NCBI RefSeq assembly: GCF_023518235.1 | Contig: NZ_CP090423.1 | Coordinates: 1,426,001 to 1,490,000, forward strand | DNA from: Stenotrophomonas maltophilia | GTDB lineage: Bacteria; Pseudomonadota; Gammaproteobacteria; Xanthomonadales; Xanthomonadaceae | Reading direction: 5' to 3' | DNA length: 64,000 nucleotides | Part shown: positions 46,402-55,141 of the stretch, in pieces | How positions within the stretch are numbered: the first letter of the stretch is position 1 | How the letters are laid out: every line of letters starts with the position of its first letter | The notes under the pieces: model-generated | Told to the model about the DNA's origin: nothing | The model's input: the letters and a program-made list of their open reading frames with translations, nothing else | The model's database searches: none | Translations under genes and position numbers: made by a program

Positions 46402-46426
46402 CACGCCCGGGGGTTCGTAGCGGAGT

Positions 46427-46456
46427 TTGACATGTAGGCATTTACCTGCATATAGT
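46427..46456 (+). promoter_or_regulatory. Promoter and ArsR-type operator of the SRPBCC-ArsR-SRPBCC operon
   Basis: TTGACA at 46427-46432 and TATAGT at 46451-46456, 18 bp apart, form an excellent sigma-70 promoter. Between them is an inverted repeat ATGTAGG-N6-CCTGCAT (46432-46451, one mismatch). Repressor bound there would block RNA polymerase; the ArsR protein in the operon is the obvious candidate. Confidence 0.7.
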
Positions 46457-46501
46457 CACCCCCAAGGACGGCACCTGCCCGCCCATCGCGAGGAACCTGC
46501 A

Positions 46502-46957
46502 ATGGTGGATATCGCACATCGGGTCGGCATCAAGGCCCCCGCAATCCAGGTGTATCAGGCATTGGCCACCCCCGAAGGCGTCGCCGCCTGGTGGGCAGAA
46601 GACACCCACGGCGACCGTAACGTCGGCGGCACGGTCAAGGTCCGTTTCACCAACAACGGCCAGGAAATCGGCGCCATGCAGATGAAGCTGGAACAACTGG
46701 TTCCTGACGAACTCGTGCTCTGGCAGTTCCTGGCCGGCCCCGCCGAATGGATCGGCACGCATGCGCGCTTCGTGCTGAAACAGGAAGGCGACTACTGCAT
46801 CGTGCTGTTCACCCACGAAGGCTGGAAGGAACGCGTCGAGTTCACCTCCCACTGCAGCACCAAGTGGGCGGTGTTCCTGTTGAGCCTCAAGGCCCTGCTG
46901 GAAACCGGCAAGGGCCAGCCCAACCCGCACGACATCAGGATCGACAACTGGAACTGA
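46502..46957 (+). CDS. SRPBCC/AHSA1-family protein
   Basis: 151 residues with a START/SRPBCC ligand-binding fold: VDIAHRVGIKAPAIQVYQALATPEGVAAWWAEDT is the typical entry, and FTSHCSTKWAVFLLSLKALLETGKG the C-terminal helix. The family binds hydrophobic ligands or acts as an Hsp90-type Aha1 relative; a specific role is unknown. ATG 46502 follows a GCGAGGAACC ribosome site. The ArsR gene begins 11 bp downstream. Confidence 0.82.
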   Translation: MVDIAHRVGIKAPAIQVYQALATPEGVAAWWAEDTHGDRNVGGTVKVRFTNNGQEIGAMQMKLEQLVPDELVLWQFLAGPAEWIGTHARFVLKQEGDYCIVLFTHEGWKERVEFTSHCSTKWAVFLLSLKALLETGKGQPNPHDIRIDNWN

Positions 46958-46968
46958 AGACGCCCCGC

Positions 46969-47283
46969 ATGAATGCAGACAAGGTGTTCAAGGCCCTGGC
47001 CGACCCCACGCGCAGAACCCTGCTGGACCTGCTCTGCGCGGACAACGGCCAGACCCTGGGCCAGCTCTGCGAGCACCTGGACATGGCCCGGCAATCGGTC
47101 ACCCAGCATCTGGGCCTGCTGGAAGACGCCAACCTGATCAGCACCGTGCGCCGTGGCCGCGAGAAGCTGCACTTCATCAACCCGGTGCCGCTGCATGAAG
47201 TCTACGAGCGCTGGGTACGCAAGTTCGAGCAGCAGCGCCTGAGCCTGCTGCATGACCTGAAACGAGAACTGGAAGGAGAATGA
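46969..47283 (+). CDS. ArsR-family transcriptional repressor
   Basis: 104 residues. The winged helix starts KVFKALADPTRRTLLDLL and continues with LGQLCEHLDMARQSVTQHLGLLEDANLI and VRRGREKLHFINPVPLHEVYERWV. No metal-binding Cys motif (such as ELCVCD) is present, so it is probably not a metal sensor but the type often coupled to AHSA1 proteins. It likely binds the inverted repeat at 46432-46451. Its TGA overlaps or abuts the start of the third gene. Confidence 0.88.
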   Translation: MNADKVFKALADPTRRTLLDLLCADNGQTLGQLCEHLDMARQSVTQHLGLLEDANLISTVRRGREKLHFINPVPLHEVYERWVRKFEQQRLSLLHDLKRELEGE

Positions 47284-47285
47284 CG

Positions 47286-47744
47286 ATGTCCGCAGAGACC
47301 ACCCGCTTCATCCACGTGATCTACATCGCCTCCACGCCACAGAAGGTGTTCGAGGCCATCACCCGCCCCGAGATCGCCAGCCGCTACTGGGGCCATGAGA
47401 ACGTCTCGGACTGGAAGCCCGGCTCACGCTGGCAGCATGTGCGCGCCAACGAAACCCGCTCGGTCGAGCTGGTCGGCGAAGTGGTGGAAAGCGCCCCGCC
47501 CTCGCGTCTGGTCATCACCTGGGCCGCCGCCTCGCAGGCCGACAACCCGGATGCCTACAGCCGGGTGACCTTCGAAATCGTGCCCTACCAGGACATGGTG
47601 CGGCTGACCGTTACCCACGACGAGCTGGAACCCGGCAGCGGCATGGATACCGGCATCCGCCAGGGCTGGCCGATCGTGCTGTCGAGCCTGAAGTCCTTGT
47701 TGGAGACGGGCAAAGGGCTGGATGTGTTTGCGAAGCCGGCGTAG
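47286..47744 (+). CDS. SRPBCC/AHSA1-family protein
   Basis: 152 residues: TRFIHVIYIASTPQKVFEAI, RYWGHENVSDWKPGSRWQH and GWPIVLSSLKSLLETGKGLD are typical of Aha1-like SRPBCC proteins such as YndB and CalC relatives. The ATG at 47286 is preferred because the GGAG ribosome site is 8 bases away; an ATG at 47280 overlaps the ArsR stop and is too close to that site. It is a paralogue of the gene at 46502 and part of the same operon. Confidence 0.82.
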   Translation: MSAETTRFIHVIYIASTPQKVFEAITRPEIASRYWGHENVSDWKPGSRWQHVRANETRSVELVGEVVESAPPSRLVITWAAASQADNPDAYSRVTFEIVPYQDMVRLTVTHDELEPGSGMDTGIRQGWPIVLSSLKSLLETGKGLDVFAKPA

Positions 47745-47827
47745 TCGTCGGGAGGGTTGGCCCGCGCGAGCGGCACAGGGGGGGAGGAGAGCCTCCCCTT
47801 GTCGCCGCCTCTGCTAAACACCAAATC

Positions 47828-47864
47828 GCTCCCAATAATTGTATTTCATGGAACAATAGGGAGC
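47828..47864. promoter_or_regulatory. AT-rich dyad upstream of the HTH-hydrolase-DUF4180 operon
   Basis: Arms GCTCCC...ATTGT (47828-47842) and ACAAT-A-GGGAGC (47853-47864) form an interrupted inverted repeat in a notably AT-rich stretch, 22 bp before the HTH gene start. It is a plausible operator for the HTH protein. Confidence 0.45.
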
Positions 47865-47885
47865 ACATGCTTCTCGAGTTCCGAT

Positions 47886-48305
47886 ATGTCTCCCGCGTTG
47901 CTAACCGTCGATCAGGCTGCCCAGCAGCTCAGCCTGCACCCCAAAACCGTCCTGCGGCATATCCGTAACGGCCAACTGCGCGCGACACGCATCGGCAAGT
48001 CCTATCGCATCACCGCTGAAGACCTCGACATGTTCACCGGCACCGTGCGTGAGCCCTCCGCTGCGCGCCCACAGCTCACCACCGTGGTGGACATTCCCGG
48101 ATGCGGTGCGACACGTGCCGCCGACCTGGCCCGTGCCCTGCATGCGCGCGTCACCGGCCGCGAGGCCGAGGATGAGCCGCTGCGCATGGAGACGATCTAT
48201 TCGCCTGAGCACGATGTGCTCAAGCTGATCGTGATCGGTGGCCTGGCAGGTTCCACGGCGCTGCTGGTCAGCCTGCAGCGTCTGCTGCAGGACCGCAGCG
48301 CATGA
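47886..48305 (+). CDS. Excisionase-type helix-turn-helix protein
   Basis: 139 residues. The N-terminal MerR/excisionase HTH reads LTVDQAAQQLSLHPKTVLRHIRNGQLRATRIGKSYRITAEDLDMFTG. The C-terminal domain (about 60-139) contains VDIPGCGATRAADLARALHARV and a hydrophobic LKLIVIGGLAGSTALLVSLQRLL segment, likely a ligand-sensing or dimerisation part. Its stop overlaps the hydrolase start by four bases. The protein is probably a repressor of the operon rather than a recombination factor; no integrase is nearby. Confidence 0.78.
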   Translation: MSPALLTVDQAAQQLSLHPKTVLRHIRNGQLRATRIGKSYRITAEDLDMFTGTVREPSAARPQLTTVVDIPGCGATRAADLARALHARVTGREAEDEPLRMETIYSPEHDVLKLIVIGGLAGSTALLVSLQRLLQDRSA

Positions 48306-49168
48306 AGCGGCAGCGCCCCGGCATTCCCACGCAGCACGTACTTGCCGCCTACCGCCAGGTGCTTTCGGACTGGCCGGTACCACACGAATCGCAGCATCTC
48401 GCCACCCGCGCCGGTTCGACATTTGTGGTCAGCTGCGGCCCGGAACACGGCCCTGCCCTGGTGCTGTTGCATGGCACCCTCAGCAATGCCGCCAGCTGGA
48501 TGTTCGATGCCGAACGTTGGAGCGAGCACTACCGCGTGCATGCCGTCGACATCATTGGCGAACCGGGCCTCAGCGAAGGCACGCAACCTGCGCTGGACAG
48601 CGATGCGCATGCGCAATGGCTTGATGATGTCTTCGACGCACTCGGCATGGAAAGTGCAGCATTCGTGGGCCTGTCGTTCGGCGGCTTCCTGGCACTGGAC
48701 TACGCGCTGCGAAGGCCTGCCCGGGTCAACGCACTGGTCCTGGTCAGCCCCTCGGGTATCGGGCGCCAGCGTGCATTCCTGCTCAAGGCGCTGCCACTGT
48801 TGCTGCTTGGCCGATGGGGACGCGAGCGCCTTCGCCGTGCGGTCATGGGTCCCGCGCCACTACATGCACCTGCACGTGCGCAGCCGCTGCTCGACCTGTT
48901 GGCATTGATCCGTACCGAGGTTCGGCCACGTCCGCTGCGCATTCCCCCCATCAGCGACGAGCGGCTGGCTGCGTTGCATCCGCCGGTAGCTCTTGTCATG
49001 GGCGCGCGTGATGCCCTCATCGACACCCCTGCCGCCGCCGAACGCATGAAACGGCTCGTCCCGACGGCGGACGTCACCCTGCTCGCAGACACCTATAACT
49101 ACATCCCCGGCCTGCGCGAAGACATCCTCGCCCGGCTGCGTCAACTGCAGAACCTCCAGCATGAATGA
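48302..49168 (+). CDS. Alpha/beta-hydrolase
   Basis: 288 residues of the alpha/beta-hydrolase fold. The oxyanion strand has LVLLHGTLSNAAS, the nucleophile elbow is VGLSFGGFLAL (Ser near residue 123), and the acid and base are likely in VMGARDALIDTPAAA and the C-terminal DTYNYIPGLR, where the expected His is not evident: Asn-Tyr stands where GH normally occurs. This could mean altered or lost catalytic function. It lies between the HTH and DUF4180 genes and overlaps both. Confidence 0.8.
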   Translation: MKRQRPGIPTQHVLAAYRQVLSDWPVPHESQHLATRAGSTFVVSCGPEHGPALVLLHGTLSNAASWMFDAERWSEHYRVHAVDIIGEPGLSEGTQPALDSDAHAQWLDDVFDALGMESAAFVGLSFGGFLALDYALRRPARVNALVLVSPSGIGRQRAFLLKALPLLLLGRWGRERLRRAVMGPAPLHAPARAQPLLDLLALIRTEVRPRPLRIPPISDERLAALHPPVALVMGARDALIDTPAAAERMKRLVPTADVTLLADTYNYIPGLREDILARLRQLQNLQHE

Positions 49169-49538
49169 TTCCATTGAACACATCGGCACCACCCGCCTCC
49201 TGCGCATCGCGCCGCAGGGCCCCGCACTCGATGCCAACGGCCTGCGCGATCTGGTCGGCGACGCCCTTGGGCATCAGGCCGAGTGGATTGCCGTGCCGGT
49301 GCAGCGCCTTTCGGCAGACTTCTTCGAGCTGCGCTCCGGCATGGCCGGTCAGTGGCTGCAGATGCTGGTGAACTACCGCCTGCACTTCGCCGTGCTGGGC
49401 GATGTCAGCGACTACCGCGCACAGAGCGAATCGCTGGACGCGTGGATCATTGAGTGCAACCACGGCCACAACGGCTGCTTCGTTGCCGACTGGGATGCCC
49501 TGCTGGCTCGCCTTTCGGCCCCCGCCAGCGCGGGCTGA
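49161..49538 (+). CDS. DUF4180 protein
   Basis: 125 residues. GLRDLVGDALGHQAEWIAVPVQRLSADFFELRSGMAGQWLQMLVNYRLHFAVLGDVS is the DUF4180 pattern; the C-terminus CNHGHNGCFVADWDALLARL matches the second half of that family. The family is uncharacterised, often next to small HTH regulators. It overlaps the hydrolase gene by 8 bases, so the three genes form one unit. Confidence 0.8.
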   Translation: MNDSIEHIGTTRLLRIAPQGPALDANGLRDLVGDALGHQAEWIAVPVQRLSADFFELRSGMAGQWLQMLVNYRLHFAVLGDVSDYRAQSESLDAWIIECNHGHNGCFVADWDALLARLSAPASAG

Positions 49539-49635
49539 ACGCCAACCCCACGCCCACCCTCACCGAACCCGGTTCCGACTGCACTCCGACGCCGCCCGCC
49601 ACAGCATCACCGGCAGGCTCCCCAGGCGACGTTCG

Positions 49636-50400
49636 ATGAGTGCTTCAGACGCAGACTCCCTGCACAGCAAAGTGGCCGCGGTCACCCTCGGCTTCTGGGT
49701 GATGAAGATCGCCGCCACCACCCTCGGCGAGACCGCCGGCGACCTGCTGTCGATGACGCTCAACCTGGGTTACGTGGCCAGCTCGGCCATTCTGCTGACC
49801 ATCTTCGCCGGCCTGCTGGGCATGCAGTTGTCGGCACGGCGCTTCCACCCGGTGCTGTTCTGGTCGGTGGTGCTGGCCACCAGCACCGCCGGCACGACGA
49901 TGTCCGACCTGCTCGACCGCACGCTCGGCCTGGGTTACGCCACCGGTGCCAGCCTGCTGGCCGGTTGCCTGGCGCTGGTGCTGCTGGTCTGGCGGGTGTC
50001 GGAAAAGTCGATCTCGGTCAGCAACATCGCATCGCGCCGCGCCGAAGGCTTCTACTGGACCGCCGTGTTGGTCTCCAACACGCTCGGCACCGCGCTGGGT
50101 GATTTCCTCGCCGACGATTCCGGGCTCGGCTTCACCGGCGGCGCGCTGCTGATCGGCAGCCTCATCGCGCTCACCGCGCTGGCCAGCCGCATCAAGGGCA
50201 TCAACCGGGTCATCCTGTTCTGGATCGCCTTTGTACTCACCCGCCCGTTCGGCGCCACCTTCGGCGACCTGCTCACCAAGCCGCTGGAAAAGGGCGGGCT
50301 GGGCTTCGGCACGGTCGGCTCGTCGCTGGTGCTGTTCACCATCCTGGTAACGCTGGTGGCACTGCCGATGCTGCAGCGGCGCACGCAACCGGCACACTAA
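49636..50400 (+). CDS. COG4705-type multi-pass membrane protein
   Basis: 254 residues with seven to eight helices. Internal repeats are seen: LGFWVMKIAATTLGETAGDLLSMTLNLGY, FYWTAVLVSNTLGTALGDFLADDSGLGF and FWIAFVLTRPFGATFGDLLTKP share a T-G-x-x-x-G/D-D motif at each helix pair. This pattern is that of the uncharacterised COG4705 membrane proteins, some linked to manganese or sugar-alcohol stress by annotation only. Function unknown. It ends within 4 bp of the convergent dehydrogenase gene. Confidence 0.78.
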   Translation: MSASDADSLHSKVAAVTLGFWVMKIAATTLGETAGDLLSMTLNLGYVASSAILLTIFAGLLGMQLSARRFHPVLFWSVVLATSTAGTTMSDLLDRTLGLGYATGASLLAGCLALVLLVWRVSEKSISVSNIASRRAEGFYWTAVLVSNTLGTALGDFLADDSGLGFTGGALLIGSLIALTALASRIKGINRVILFWIAFVLTRPFGATFGDLLTKPLEKGGLGFGTVGSSLVLFTILVTLVALPMLQRRTQPAH

Positions 50401-51179
50401 CGGGCCGTCCAGCCCCCATCCACCGGCAGCGCCGTACCGGTGATCTGCGCCGCGGCGTCCGAGGCCAGGAACACCACCATCTCGCCCAGCTGCTCGGGCG
50501 TCACGAACTGCAACGAAGGCTGCTTTTCGGCCAGCAGCGCGCGGGCGGCGGTTTCCTGATCCGTGCCGTCCTTCTCCGCCAACGCGGTGATCTGTTGCTC
50601 GACCAGCGCGGTTCGCACCCAGCCCGGGCAGATGGCGTTGGCGGTGATGCCCGTACCTGCATTCTCCAGAGCGGTCACCTTGGTGAAGCCCACCACGCCA
50701 TGCTTGGCCGCCACATAGGCGGACTTGTTCACCGAGCCCACCAGTCCGTGTACCGACGCGATGTTGATGATGCGGCCGGCGCCCTGCTGCTTCATGTGCG
50801 GCAAGGCGGCCGCCGTTGCATGGAACACCGCCGACAGGTTCAGCGCCAGGATCGCATCCCATTTTTCGACCGGGAATTCCTCGATCGATGCGATGTGCTG
50901 GATGCCGGCGTTGTTCACCAGGATGTCGATGCGGCCCATCTTCGCCACGGCGTGGTCGATCAGTCCGCGCACCGCCTCGCCGCGCGACAGGTCCGCGCCG
51001 TCATGCGCCACCCGCACCCCGAACTCGGCTTCCAGTCCGGTACGGATGCGTTCGATCTCCGCCGCATCGCCGAAGCCGTTCAGCACGATATCGGCACCTT
51101 GCCGCGCCAGCGCGGTGGCAATACCAAGACCAATACCGCTGGTGGAACCGGTAACCACCGCAACCTTTCCAGAGAACAT
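50397..51179 (-). CDS. 3-hydroxybutyrate dehydrogenase
   Basis: 260-residue classical SDR that interconverts D-3-hydroxybutyrate and acetoacetate. Cofactor loop VVTGSTSGIGLGIA, NNAGIQHIASIEEFPVEKWD, the Ser motif IINIASVHGLVGSVNKSAYVAAKHGVVG with the Tyr/Lys pair, and NAICPGWVRTALVEQQI, which is close to known BdhA proteins. ATG 51179 has a GGAAGC ribosome site 7 bases upstream. It is convergent with the COG4705 gene, sharing 4 bases at the stops. Confidence 0.9.
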   Translation of the reverse strand: MFSGKVAVVTGSTSGIGLGIATALARQGADIVLNGFGDAAEIERIRTGLEAEFGVRVAHDGADLSRGEAVRGLIDHAVAKMGRIDILVNNAGIQHIASIEEFPVEKWDAILALNLSAVFHATAAALPHMKQQGAGRIINIASVHGLVGSVNKSAYVAAKHGVVGFTKVTALENAGTGITANAICPGWVRTALVEQQITALAEKDGTDQETAARALLAEKQPSLQFVTPEQLGEMVVFLASDAAAQITGTALPVDGGWTAR

Positions 51180-51211
51180 GGGTGAGCTTCCATCGGGCAT
51201 GGGCCACCAGT

Positions 51212-51242
51212 GTAGCCCCGTGCCTCCACGCCACGCGTGGAT
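51212..51242 (+). repeat. Degenerate SMAG repeat
   Basis: GTAG at 51212 is followed after 9 bases by a 7-bp stem TCCACGC-CAC-GCGTGGA (51225-51241). It lies in the divergent gap before the dehydrogenase gene. Confidence 0.5.
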
Positions 51243-51306
51243 GCTCCCCCTCGGCATAAATCCACATTCCCCCTATAGTCACCACCATCCACCCAAGGAT
51301 GGCTCG

Positions 51307-52683
51307 ATGAACCCCTGCAAGGCCCTGCTGCCCGCCGTTGTCGCCGCACTGCTCGCCCCTGCCATCAGCCAGGCCGCCTTGCCCGCGCAGCCAGCCACAC
51401 CGCTCACCACCGGTAGCGTGCGCGTGGATATCGCGACCGGCCGCGTAGAGGGCGATGTGTGCGTATCCAATGCCCCCGCCAACGCCCAAGCCCACTTCGT
51501 GCTCAACGCCGGCCTGAACGTCGCTCGGGTCACCGATGGCGAAGGCAGGCCGGTCGGGTTCGATGGCTGGTACGACCCGGGCGTGGATGGCGAAGCGCGC
51601 GTCTACACCCTGGCCGAACCCACCACCAAGATCTGCGTGCAGTACGTCGGCGCGTTCCCGCTGTACCCGAAGCACGATGCCCTGGGCGACTTCAAAGGCA
51701 TGATGGCCTTCAACGGCGACAGCGCGCGCTTCACCGAGCAGTCCGCGTGGCTGCCGCAGGCGTTCGATCCCAAGGCCCGCGTGCGCAGCAACCAAAGCCG
51801 CTACGACCTGCAGGTGGATTGCGCCGGCTGCCGCTTCCTGTATCTCAACGGCAGCCCGGCCATCGAAGGCGCGCAGGGGCGATTCCGCAGCGACAACGCG
51901 CGGCCCATCCTGCTGTTCGGCGGCAGCGGCCCGATCACCCGCACCGCGCAGGTCACCATCCTCAGTGAGACCCTGCCCGCCGCCAAGGTCGATGCACTGT
52001 CCAATACGGTGCAGAAAGTGGCCGACGTGCACAGCCGCTACATGGGCGTGCCGCTGGCCGACCGCCCCACTTTCCTGCGCATGGTCACGCTCAACCAGAT
52101 CGAGCGCGACCGCGAAGGCAGCGAATGGGGCTTTGCTACCTGGCCGACCATCGCCATGAGCGGCAGCATCGGCAACGTGGCCGATTCACTGCTGGCCGGT
52201 GGCGAGAACGCCGACCGCCGCGTGCAGTACATCGCGCACGAAATGGGCCACTACTACTTCGGTACGCTGAACCGTCCGCAGGGCCCCTACTTCTGGGTGC
52301 TGCTGGAATCCAGCGCCGAGTTCCTGTCGATCAAAGCCCTGCGCGAGATCAGTGGCGATGCGGCGGCCGACCGCTATATCGCCGGGTTACAGGCGGCCGT
52401 CGACAAGCAGAGCACGCCGCTGCCGCCATTCGATGCCGTCGACGGCAGCGCGGACCTGGGTGAGATGTATCGCTACGTCTATGGCCCGTTGCTGCTGCTC
52501 TCGCTGGAAAAGCAGGTGGGTGAGGCGAAGATGCAGGCCTTCATGCGCGGGCTGCTGGCTGCGCCTTCGCCGAAGAGCTGGGCGGAGCTGCAGGCCGTCG
52601 CACTGAAGGCTGGCATCGATGCCAAGGCCTTGGAGCATTGGCGGGCAAGCTGTGTGGCTGACGGCAGGCAGAGATGCCAGTAG
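51307..52683 (+). CDS. Secreted zinc metallopeptidase-like protein (HEMGH motif)
   Basis: 458 residues with a signal peptide (NPCKALLPAVVAALLAPAISQA). The zinc motif QYIAHEMGHYYF is near residue 315, and a downstream Glu in FWVLLESSAEFLSIKAL, 20 or more residues away, could be the third ligand, as in gluzincins (M1/M61). N-terminal beta domain contains three Cys pairs-like segments (VCVSN, TKICVQYVG, DCAGCRF). It probably acts in the periplasm; the substrate is unknown. The stop TAG lies inside the GTAG of a SMAG repeat. Confidence 0.75.
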   Translation: MNPCKALLPAVVAALLAPAISQAALPAQPATPLTTGSVRVDIATGRVEGDVCVSNAPANAQAHFVLNAGLNVARVTDGEGRPVGFDGWYDPGVDGEARVYTLAEPTTKICVQYVGAFPLYPKHDALGDFKGMMAFNGDSARFTEQSAWLPQAFDPKARVRSNQSRYDLQVDCAGCRFLYLNGSPAIEGAQGRFRSDNARPILLFGGSGPITRTAQVTILSETLPAAKVDALSNTVQKVADVHSRYMGVPLADRPTFLRMVTLNQIERDREGSEWGFATWPTIAMSGSIGNVADSLLAGGENADRRVQYIAHEMGHYYFGTLNRPQGPYFWVLLESSAEFLSIKALREISGDAAADRYIAGLQAAVDKQSTPLPPFDAVDGSADLGEMYRYVYGPLLLLSLEKQVGEAKMQAFMRGLLAAPSPKSWAELQAVALKAGIDAKALEHWRASCVADGRQRCQ

Positions 52684-52702
52684 ATCCACGCCATGCGTGG
52701 AT
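52680..52702 (+). repeat. SMAG repeat at the end of the peptidase gene
   Basis: GTAG then ATCCACGC-CAT-GCGTGGAT, a perfect 8-bp stem. Its TAG is the stop codon of the peptidase gene. Confidence 0.88.
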
Positions 52703-52810
52703 TCACTGCCTCAACATCCGCATATCTGAATCATCCAGCACTGTGTCCAAGGCAACCCGCCCTCCTAGCCCCTCTATTTGCCAATCAGCGCCGCTGATAT
52801 CGCCGCACAA

Positions 52811-53290
52811 TCAGAAGAACAGACCCGCTCGCTCAACGGTCGCGAGCCGATTGGCCTTCCGTACCGCCTCCAGGAACAGCAGGAAATCGCGGTTTAACAG
52901 GGTCAGGTTGTTGGTAAACGTCACGCACTTTCTGCCCGAAGCTTTGCTGAAGCACACCTGCCAGACATAGCGTCCGTAGATCCTGTCGGACGTTCGCGTG
53001 ACTGAGGTGATCTGCGAAAGCGGAACCGCCGTGGGTACCGGGCCCCGCCGCAGGTAGAAGGATTCTGTATCAAAGAAATAGTGCTCGCGATCCTCTTTGC
53101 CATCCACCATCACCAAGGTCATGGATGTACCGGAGATCCGGCGAGGAGGATCCAAACGCAGCCCCGATTTCACGGACGAGCGAGCAGTTGCCGACATTCG
53201 CCGAAGGGTAAACCAGAGGATCACCAACGGAAGTGCGGCAAGGACAATGAAACCTACGGTCTTCAAAACAGTTTCCAGCGTGCTTGGCAC
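52811..53290 (-). CDS. Small membrane protein with PH-like domain, function unknown
   Basis: 159 residues. One N-terminal helix (TVGFIVLAALPLVILWFTL) anchors a soluble beta-rich region: HYFFDTESFYLRRGPVPTAVPLSQITSVTRTSDRIYGRYVWQVCFSKASGRKCVTFTNNL resembles a bacterial pleckstrin-homology-like fold. I do not recognise a family. It stands alone between two SMAG repeats (52680 and 53327), with slightly lower GC than its neighbours. Nothing in the context suggests a function. Confidence 0.65.
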   Translation of the reverse strand: MPSTLETVLKTVGFIVLAALPLVILWFTLRRMSATARSSVKSGLRLDPPRRISGTSMTLVMVDGKEDREHYFFDTESFYLRRGPVPTAVPLSQITSVTRTSDRIYGRYVWQVCFSKASGRKCVTFTNNLTLLNRDFLLFLEAVRKANRLATVERAGLFF

Positions 53291-53326
53291 ACAGATCTCC
53301 AGGATGAACTTTCAGGCGATGCCCGA

Positions 53327-53349
53327 GTAGATCCACGCCATGCGTGGAT
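53327..53349 (+). repeat. SMAG repeat
   Basis: GTAG then ATCCACGC-CAT-GCGTGGAT, identical to the copy at 52680. It lies between two leftward genes. Confidence 0.88.
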
Positions 53350-53369
53350 GACTCTCCCTCAACGCCCTT

Positions 53370-54107
53370 TCACTTCCAATGATCCGGCCCCAGGAACGGC
53401 AGGCTCAACACAAACACCGGAACCGCCACAGGCGCCAACGCCGCGCCCAGCACTTTGCCTGCCGCCGTCCCAGCACCCGGCTTGTCCGTATCGTCCGGCC
53501 GGATCCGCTCAGCCCGCGCGGTAATCGGCTGCGCCAGCTTCGCCTTCGCGGCCAACGAAGCAGCGTCAGGCAGTTTCACCCGCTCGCCATCACTCTCGAA
53601 CAGCGCGCTGTAGTAGCTGCCGCCCTGCCTGGAAAGATTGCAGTCCGGGTTGGCCGCCAGCTCGTAGCGGCTCCGGGCTTCAAGGATGTACGGCTGGCGC
53701 GTCAACGCAGCGATGGCCTTGGCCACCCGCGGGCTGATCTCCAACCGCTCCAGCTTGAACTGCGCCGCCTGCTCCGGTGTCACCTGCTCCGGCCGCAGCA
53801 GCAGCGCGTAGCTGCCATGCACCTTGGTCCTGTCGGCCGGCACGCGCCAGTCCTCACGGAAGTACAGCTGCGCGCAGACCACAGCCTCGCGCAGCGGGCT
53901 GTCCATCAGGGCGCGGTAATCACGGAACGGCGCGGCGTCGAAGCGCATCGGTTCGTCATAGACCGGCAACAGGTACAGCTTGCCGTCGTCGGCCACGAAC
54001 GCGCCGGTGATCTCGCGATTGGAATGGTGGTAGTCCGGACCACTGGCGCAACCAGACAGCAGGCCAAGGCACAGTGCGGAGAGAATGAAGAAGATGGACG
54101 TTCGCAT
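53370..54107 (-). CDS. Lipoprotein of unknown function
   Basis: 245 residues from the ATG at 54107. The signal peptide ends in a lipobox, LLSGC, near residue 20, so the mature protein is lipid-anchored. The body (ITGAFVADDGKLYLLPVYDEPMRFD, VHGSYALLLRPEQVTPEQAAQFKLERLEIS) is unfamiliar to me. The C-terminus is hydrophobic (AAGKVLGAALAPVAVPVFVLSLPFLGP), probably a second membrane helix. The longer frame upstream runs into a region without ribosome site. Confidence 0.72.
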   Translation of the reverse strand: MRTSIFFILSALCLGLLSGCASGPDYHHSNREITGAFVADDGKLYLLPVYDEPMRFDAAPFRDYRALMDSPLREAVVCAQLYFREDWRVPADRTKVHGSYALLLRPEQVTPEQAAQFKLERLEISPRVAKAIAALTRQPYILEARSRYELAANPDCNLSRQGGSYYSALFESDGERVKLPDAASLAAKAKLAQPITARAERIRPDDTDKPGAGTAAGKVLGAALAPVAVPVFVLSLPFLGPDHWK

Positions 54108-54205
54108 GTCGTAGTGAAGGGCTTCCCTGGAAAACCGGCCCCGCCCATAAGGTCGAGGCCAGTCCGCCATGGTGCCACGGCACTGCATGCGATGCAGAGC
54201 CTGCC

Positions 54206-55076
<871 letters not shown>

Positions 55077-55078
55077 TT

Positions 55079-55103
55079 ATTCATCGCCCCAGCGGCGATA
55101 AAT
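55079..55103. promoter_or_regulatory. LysR-type operator between the PfpI and LysR genes
   Basis: Arms ATTCATCGCC and GGCGATAAAT around 5 central bases make a 25-bp inverted repeat with one mismatch, in the 96-bp divergent gap. Size and position fit a LysR recognition site. Confidence 0.6.
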
Positions 55104-55141
55104 TGGCCCCCTCGCAAAACATTTGTTCGCCGGAGAGCCAA

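Noticed and set aside
47886..48305. Excisionase gene as a sign of a prophage or integrative element
   Set aside because: No integrase, attachment repeats or other phage genes are near; the HTH is shared by many ordinary regulators.
51001..52032. 343-codon minus-strand open frame
   Set aside because: Opposes the HExxH peptidase, which has a signal peptide and zinc motif; the frame has no recognisable domain.
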